Origin: Laccaria trichodermophora
Taxonomy: Eukaryota; Basidiomycota; Agaricomycetes; Agaricales; Hydnangiaceae
Assembly: GCA_018417955.1 (NCBI GenBank)
Contig: JACTVC010000002.1
Span: 1,736,001 to 1,800,000, forward strand
Reading direction: 5' to 3'
DNA: 64,000 bases
Made by a program: the position numbers and the translations under genes. Shown here one piece after another: positions 58,575-64,000 of this stretch (its first letter is position 1; every line of letters begins with the position of its first letter). The notes beneath the pieces were generated by a model. That model did not search any database. It saw only the letters and a list, made by a program, of their open reading frames with translations, and was not told where the DNA came from.

Positions 58575-58968
58575 AACACTTTAGAGATGTATGTAAATTG
58601 TAGTAAGTACAGCGTGACGCATCACAAGTGTGACTGTTTACCTCCACGAGGCCTTGCCACCATCGCTCACGGTGCTCTCTGCTGCCACGCTCCTTCCTCA
58701 ATCCTTCCTACCTTAGCTCCTGCAATGCTCAGCAAACTTTGAACGACGTCGGGACCGTCACACTTACCCATCGCAAATCTCAACTCCACGCAAGTACTCC
58801 CCACAATTCTTGTTCCAATCGACAATCCTTCGGCTCCATCTACGTTTCGATATTCTTCACTTGGAGTCGACAACAAATTCATCAAGCTCACTTTCTTTCC
58901 TTTTCCCCCCCCTTTATTGTGCCCGCCCATCATCGCTGGGTGTCTATATATCTTAATAACAATCCGAC
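58575..58968. other. Gap upstream of BYR4
   Basis: 394 bp with no confident gene. A strong CT/C tract (about 58890-58917) precedes the BYR4 start, as expected of a fungal core promoter or leader. Confidence 0.5.
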
Positions 58969-61702
58969 ATGGCCGCCATTCCCGCTCCGACTCTCATACC
59001 CCGCGAAGAATGGCTAGACGCCGACTTCGATCTTCCGGAAGGTGCGCTAATACATGCGTCTTCTGATAAAGACGATGAAGACGAAGACTGGGATCTCGAG
59101 ATGAACCTCTCCCGGCCAGGAGGTGCAAAAGCCAGAGCCGTCGTTGACGGAATGGCAGCCCGATTGGAAACCTCCTTGAGGCCCCCTCCGTCACAAGCGT
59201 TTAACATACGTCCTCCCCTCTCACCGTTGGATGTCGACGAGGAGGACGATGAAGGCGTTTCTACCATTAAAGTCACGGCCCTCTCTCACTCCGTCTTCGC
59301 CAAACCTAGCGCCAAACCGACAGCGGATGTAATCGACGAAGATTTTGAGGATGCATTTTCCCTCCCTTCGGATCTCACACAACTTTCGTTGGCACCTTTG
59401 TCTCTCAACCATCGATCCTCAAAGAACTCCCTTGAATGGGGAGACAAAGACAACTCCTCATCCTCGCAATCTTCGGATGCATATTCAACACTGGGGTTCG
59501 CAGAGGCGTCCCCTTCTTCGAACTCAACCTCTTCGGTGTCGTTACCCGAGATTGAAACTGAGGATGATGACGACGGAGATCAACTTGAAGGGCTTGTCAT
59601 TCCTGCATCCTTATTTGAATCTAAACAAAGTGGTCGGCAACTCACCAAGTTGTTGGAGACAAAGAAAAAGGCCAAGTTGACTAGCACTCACCTTAAAGTA
59701 TCGGCTCCCAATCCGGACGATGACTTTGAGACGGGTCTCATAATTGACGATGATATCGACCTCAGCCCAAGCAGACTAATGTATAACGCCCAGCATCAAT
59801 CGCAGCGCCATTTCAATCGAAGTAACAGTATGCCTCCTCAGCGCCCCACTTTACGGCCACCGTCTCGACCCAAGCTCGAACGAGCCAAGTCTCCCGCCAA
59901 CCCCCCCACATCTTCTGCGAGGCAGCTTCAGAAACTCCGATTGTCCCCTTCTCCTCCTTTGCTCCCACCCTCTAGGTCGCAAACATACCAGTCTCTCTCC
60001 TCCGCTCTTCCCTCTCCCTCTCCCCCATCCTCGAGTAGCTTCCTCTCTCCCAAGCCTGGAAGCCTGCGCGGTCAAAAGTCTCACTCTGGTCTCAAACCAC
60101 CTACCCCTCCTGCAACAACACGGAAACTCACTCGCAAAGCCTCTTTGTCTTTTTTAATGGATTCTAGCTCCCAAGCATCCGGTTCTGGCTTAACTGCTGA
60201 AAGTTCCAGGCCAGCTCGTTATGAGGAACCAACGGCTGCGTCTCGTGCGAAGACTCACAAATCCTCTACGAGTCGATTGTACGACTTCACAGTTCCTCCT
60301 ACTCGCCCATCCACTCCATCCTCTAATCCTGCTGCACTCCGTTTAACTCTTCCTACTCAATCCCGTCTCAAATCAAGACCTGCGCTGTCACAAGTTTTTG
60401 GAGGGAACACTGCTGCAGCACAATCACCGCCACCGCCACCTATCCCTCCCAGACCTCCATCCAGCCTCTCATTACGAGCTGCATCACGACTATCAAACAA
60501 TCCCCCGCCTCCCAGTGTTCCCAAATTGCTTCGCCGACCCAAACGTCAAAGGACGTATGGGGATGGTACAGAACTTGATGGCATTGATGATCTCCCCACA
60601 GACCGCGAGAAGGAGGGCCGTTTTCGAGTGCAGCCGAAAGCAATTGGGAATCGCATACCTGGAGCCTCTTATCCTAATACCAATAAGAGCGGCGAGAAAC
60701 CGTCGGAGAAAGGAACCATCAGGAGAAAGGGGAAACGGGATGGCTCTGCCACCGACGGTAATTTTGCAATATAGTGCCACAGCCTTTGTAGGAACTGACT
60801 TGCTTACTCAGAATACCAAGTGGCTTTGGCTCAATCGACCAATACTTTACGACGTACAACAACGCGCATTGATTTCCTGCCGAAAGCATCAGCTCACACT
60901 GAGAGCGATGTACTACCCAAAAGGAAGAAAAATGCTTCTTCCCCATCAAACACCCGTCGGAAACCCACATTAATACGAAATTTAGGCGGAACTGGTGGTC
61001 CAAAAGGTGCGTCACATTAAGATAGTGATGATGATATTGACACTGCGTTCAGTGGTTGGGGACATGAAATGGAATCCGCATGGCCTTCGGTGGGAAGGTA
61101 ATGACCAGGTCCTTCGTGACTTCGATGCTGCTGTGGGAACGTCAACGCGGCCAGCTCTCATAACGCAGCTCACGGGATCATCGATCGGCTCGCCAGCTGG
61201 CTCATTCGCATCCGGTGCAAGGGTGGTCGGAAACATGTTTTTCGATCCAGTACGTATGTGTTGGATATCTACACTGCCACCAGAAGAAGATGAACCCGAC
61301 GTCTTTGCCAATCTCGCAGACGATGAAGAGGATGGAGCAGCATGGGAATCGAAAGGTGGCACCATCAGGGCAAGCGTACACCAGCGAGTCTCCGATGCGG
61401 GTAGTGCTAGCACTTCCTGTGCCAACTCTAGCGAATCTTCGGACTTGCGTCTGGGTGCTCCAAGCCCTGCGCATAGTCATACACGGACTCTTTCAGAATC
61501 GGGCAGTGAGCGAGGCTCGCGTGCTTCGATGGTGGTGCGTGACGTGGATGAAACCTTCCTGGAGAAATGTCGAGACGCAGAAGAGCGACATCGCGTGGAA
61601 ATGAAAGGCTGGAAATCTACGCTCGCGAAACAGGACTTGTATGTCAACCCTGATCGCTCTCACCTTTATGAGATCAGGGCCCTTGCCACACGGAAATATT
61701 GA
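58969..61702 (+). CDS. BYR4: Byr4/Bfa1-like cytokinesis regulator
   Basis: Scaffold partner of Cdc16/Bub2 in the two-component GAP that restrains the Spg1/Tem1 GTPase of the septation/mitotic-exit network. The start at 58969 gives MAAIPAPTLIPREEWLDADF, an acidic N-terminus (DKDDEDEDWDLEMNL) typical of the family. It includes FEDAFSLPSDLTQLSLAPLS, then a long Ser/Pro-rich disordered region. Conserved C-terminal blocks: RIDFLPKASAHTESDVLPKR, VVGDMKWNPHGLRWEGNDQV, LRDFDAAVGTSTRPALITQL, ARVVGNMFFDPVRMCWISTL and the end EERHRVEMKGWKS. About 800 residues; spindle-pole-body location is known for yeast members. The C-terminal W-N-P-x-x-x-R-W-E-G motif is diagnostic. Confidence 0.88.
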
Positions 61703-61907
61703 GGTTCTCTGCCTTTTTCTTTATTCTAATTAAACTTATATTGACGCTCCTTACTGTATTACTTCGCCTTTGGTTCATCCTACTACTACTAAGACTCATG
61801 ATCATTAGAGCCTTGACACACTCGTTTGTAATCGATACGGAATAGATCCATGGAAAGTCTAATTGAAGAAATTCTTGTCAGATTTTTGTCTTGCAGCCTT
61901 CTGATCA

Positions 61908-62903
61908 ATGAGCACCCTGTCGTCACATTCCAAACTATACTCTGGATCTGGCCGCATTGTATTGTCCTCGCATAATCAGAAACCAGTCTTCGCCGAACTT
62001 TCATCTTCATATCCCCTCAAGCTCCTCTCTCCACGCATCACAGAAGATGGTGTTGCCGTCGTTTACATTGTCACGTACGGAGGAGGTCTCGTAGGGGGTG
62101 ATCACATTCTCTTGTCCGTCGATGTCCAGCTTGGCGCAAAGCTTGTATTGCTCTCTCAGGTTCTCTGCTTGCACTTTATTTCCTACCATCGGCTGATTCG
62201 TGGTTAGGGCTCTACCAAAGTTTTCAAATCTCGTTTGGGAACTCGACTTGCCACCGTCAAAGCTGAGGTCGGAATCACTCCCAACAACATTGCCGCGTTT
62301 AGCTTGACCACTCAACGCATCCGGTTTTCGGTTGGAGCCAACAGCTCTCTATTCTTGCTACCTGAACCGGTGACATGTTTTCGGGATGCCTCTTATAATC
62401 AGATTCAGACGTTCGATCTCACAGGGACCGCAACGGTTGTGGTTCTTGACTGGATAACCTCAGGTCGTAAAACTCTGGGCGAGGACTGGGTGTTCTCTCG
62501 CTACTACAGTGCAAATGAAATTACAGTGGATGGGAAAGAGGTTGCTAAAGATATCCTCTTGCTGGATGATGAAACACTAAACTTTCAATGTCCTCGTCCT
62601 CGGCGATCCATGGCCACTAGGTTGGCGCCTTACTCTTGCTACGCCACCGTGATCTTATATGGTCCTCGAGTCCGAGAAAATATTAGGACCCTCAATGCAC
62701 AATACGACACGCTCTCTGTTTTCAAGACTAAAGCTCCGACAGACCTAATTTGGTCGTTTAGCCCCATTGATAACAAGAAAGAAGGCGCCGTAGTTAGGGT
62801 GGCGGCAAAAGACACAGAGGCGGTCAGACTGTGGTTAAGGCAAGCTTTAAAGGGGCTTGAACCTTCCATCGGTATCGATGTGTTTCGGGCGGCATTTCCG
62901 TAG
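61908..62903 (+). CDS. ureD: Urease accessory protein UreD
   Basis: Chaperone that, with UreF and UreG, delivers nickel to urease. Exons 61908-62159 and 62208-62903 give 315 residues. Start MSTLSSHSKLYSGSGRIVLS; then LKLLSPRITEDGVAVVYIVT, the family motif YGGGLVGGDHILLSVDV and, across the intron, LSQGSTKVFKS. Further blocks: TTQRIRFSVGANSSLFLLPE, PVTCFRDASYNQIQTFDLTG, TATVVVLDWITSGRKTLGED and WVFSRYY. It ends GIDVFRAAFP. Intact and of normal length. No other urease gene is in the window. Confidence 0.93.
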
Positions 62904-63445
62904 CCAGTAAGGGTTTCAACATACTTCAACCAAAAGTCACCTCTTCTTGCGTTGACAGGGCAATGTGTTTGTATATCCGCGATCTTGCGCTTAGATCATC
63001 GAGTCCTATCGCTTGATGCATAGACTCAACACTCGTTCTTTCCCAGAATTAAGCAATATTGGAGCTATTGTTGGACTTGCAACTTCCTGATTATCCTGAT
63101 ATTATGTGGCTGTCCTCTGAAGTGAAGGCAATGGTACGACATTCTCTCTCGATGGTCCCTATAGCTGAGAATATAAGCATCAGGCCATCAGGGTTTAGTG
63201 ACCACCCTTTGTTAACATTACGGCGCACCCAATCGCCCTGAATTCATTTGCGATTGAAACATATCAGCCGTTTTAGTAATGTTGTGAAGAGCCCCTTGTC
63301 TCTGGACTATCACCCATTGATGTGTTCTTTTGCTCAATGATCTCCTGCTATCACGCTTCCCAGCGTGGATAATGTGGATAGACATTCCTGTGCTGAAGCA
63401 AGCGATGAGTATATGATGTCCTGGTTTTGCGTTGAACTGCCCCCT
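62904..63445. promoter_or_regulatory. Promoter region of the MFS gene with GATA motifs
   Basis: 542 bp without a gene. It contains TTATC (63091-63095), GATA (63098-63101), GATAA (63368-63372) and GATA (63377-63380). The last two are 9 bp apart and about 66 bp upstream of the proposed start. GATA motifs are bound by nitrogen regulators of the AreA/Gln3 type; function here is inferred. Confidence 0.4.
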
Positions 63446-64000
63446 ATGGCAGACATTCACTCTTTTTCCAAAGACGAGACGCATGAATGCAACGGGCGTC
63501 TCTCGGCGGCAAAGCACCGCATTTACTGCCCTGAGATCGACGCTTCTGCTGTCGTGGAGCAGAGACTGATGCGACGAATAGACTTACACGTCATCCCTTG
63601 GTTATCCGTCTTGTATATACTGAGTTTCATGGACAGGGGAAGCGTCGGGAATGCGAAGGTATTTTCAAAATCATTCACAACTACATCTTTGCTGACTGGC
63701 CAGTAGCTTTTCCATTTAGAAGAGGACATTAATATTAACGATGGAAAATATTTAATCGCTTTGAGCGTGTTTTTCTTACCTTACGCGGTATTCGAGGTCA
63801 GTCAACCCATTGGCCGTTTCTGCTATATGTTACGTCTCTTCAGCCGGCCAGCAATGTGATTCTGCGTAAATTCAAACCTTCGTTGTGGCTCTCTACAATG
63901 GTGCTTCTATGGGGGGTGGTTATGGTTCGTCAATGGGATTCCTTGTTCACATCAAGATACACGGCATTTTTTTTCCAGACCTTGCATGGCTTTATTCGCA
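63446..64000 (+). CDS. MFS permease of the allantoate/DAL5 (anion:cation symporter) family, partial
   Basis: The gene runs off the right edge. The start at 63446 gives MADIHSFSKDETHECNGRLS (an earlier in-frame ATG pair near 63414 is possible). Then EQRLMRRIDLHVIPWLSVLY, ILSFMDRGSVGNAK (the family's D-R-x-x-x-G-N-A motif after helix 1), and across introns LFHLEEDININDGKYLIALS, VFFLPYAVFE, PASNVILRKFKPSLWLSTMV and LHGFIR. The K-x-x-P-S-x-W-L-S string is typical of DAL5-like transporters of allantoate, ureidosuccinate, nicotinate or related anions. The substrate cannot be told from this fragment. It lies next to UreD on the same strand. Confidence 0.85.

Noticed and set aside
58667..58933. Minus-strand open frame (MMGGHNKGGGKGKKVSL and onward) with an internal GTAAGT...GCAG 48-nt intron-like piece
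   Set aside because: Its N-terminus is the reverse complement of the CT/C-rich leader of BYR4, which makes Gly/Lys-rich peptides by default, and I recognise no family. The splice-like signals keep a little doubt.
59345..61020. Overlapping open frames on both strands inside BYR4
   Set aside because: Low-complexity Ser/Pro-rich coding sequence leaves alternative frames open; the BYR4 frame carries all conserved motifs.
1..64000. Transposable elements, tRNA genes, rRNA, CRISPR arrays, secondary-metabolite clusters
   Set aside because: No reverse transcriptase, transposase, long terminal repeats, tRNA A/B boxes or regular spacer arrays were seen, and no PKS, NRPS or terpene synthase motifs. The region is ordinary housekeeping DNA.

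Overview
The window reads as gene-dense nuclear DNA of a filamentous basidiomycete, most likely an Agaricomycete. Genes carry many short introns (about 45-70 nt, GT...AG, often with a CTAAC/CTGAC branch point), intergenic gaps are small, there are no operons, and nearly every recognisable protein is a fungal housekeeping protein. I found no tRNA, rRNA, CRISPR array or transposon-derived gene.

Layout. 1-9.2 kb: 5' end of a UBE2O-like ubiquitin E2 (-), an F-box protein (+), mitochondrial N-acetylglutamate synthase ARG2 (+), a carnitine/acylcarnitine-type carrier (-) and a membrane-anchored five-domain fasciclin protein (-). 9.2-21.7 kb: RAV1 (V-ATPase assembly, +), Rab GDI (-), a double Myb/Rap1-like protein (-), methylmalonate-semialdehyde dehydrogenase (+) and a low-molecular-weight tyrosine phosphatase (-). 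21.7-29 kb: an SH3BGR/glutaredoxin-fold protein (+), seipin (-), two unnamed conserved proteins (+), an LCCL membrane protein (+) and a Trp-rich orphan (+). 29-41.3 kb: TRAPP subunit Trs85/TRAPPC8 (+), an Mpv17/PMP22 protein (-), a Yhm2-type citrate/oxoglutarate carrier (-), a giant coiled-coil protein (-) and an SHB17-like phosphatase (-). 41.7-53.3 kb: VPS18 (+), CGR1 (-), a Ser-rich orphan (+), Sec39 (-) and NIP7 (-). 53.4-64 kb: NRDE2 (+), an unresolved minus-strand gene-like stretch, an orphan (+), Byr4/Bfa1 (+), urease accessory UreD (+) and the start of a DAL5-type MFS permease (+).

Functional themes. Membrane traffic and organelle identity are strongly represented: RAV1, GDI1, seipin, TRS85, VPS18 and SEC39. 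Mitochondrial metabolism is next: ARG2, two carriers, MMSDH and an Mpv17-family protein. Ribosome biogenesis (CGR1, NIP7) and a nitrogen pair (UreD with a DAL5-like permease) follow. Many neighbours are divergent pairs whose start codons lie only 36-100 bp apart, so shared bidirectional promoters appear to be the rule.

The most unusual signal is in the Yhm2-type carrier. Two consecutive codons of a conserved motif seem to lie on two separate 3-nt microexons, each between complete-looking introns, one of which is GC-AG. Exon boundaries were read by eye from splice signals and protein continuity; there are no transcript data, and family names rest on remembered motifs, not on a search.
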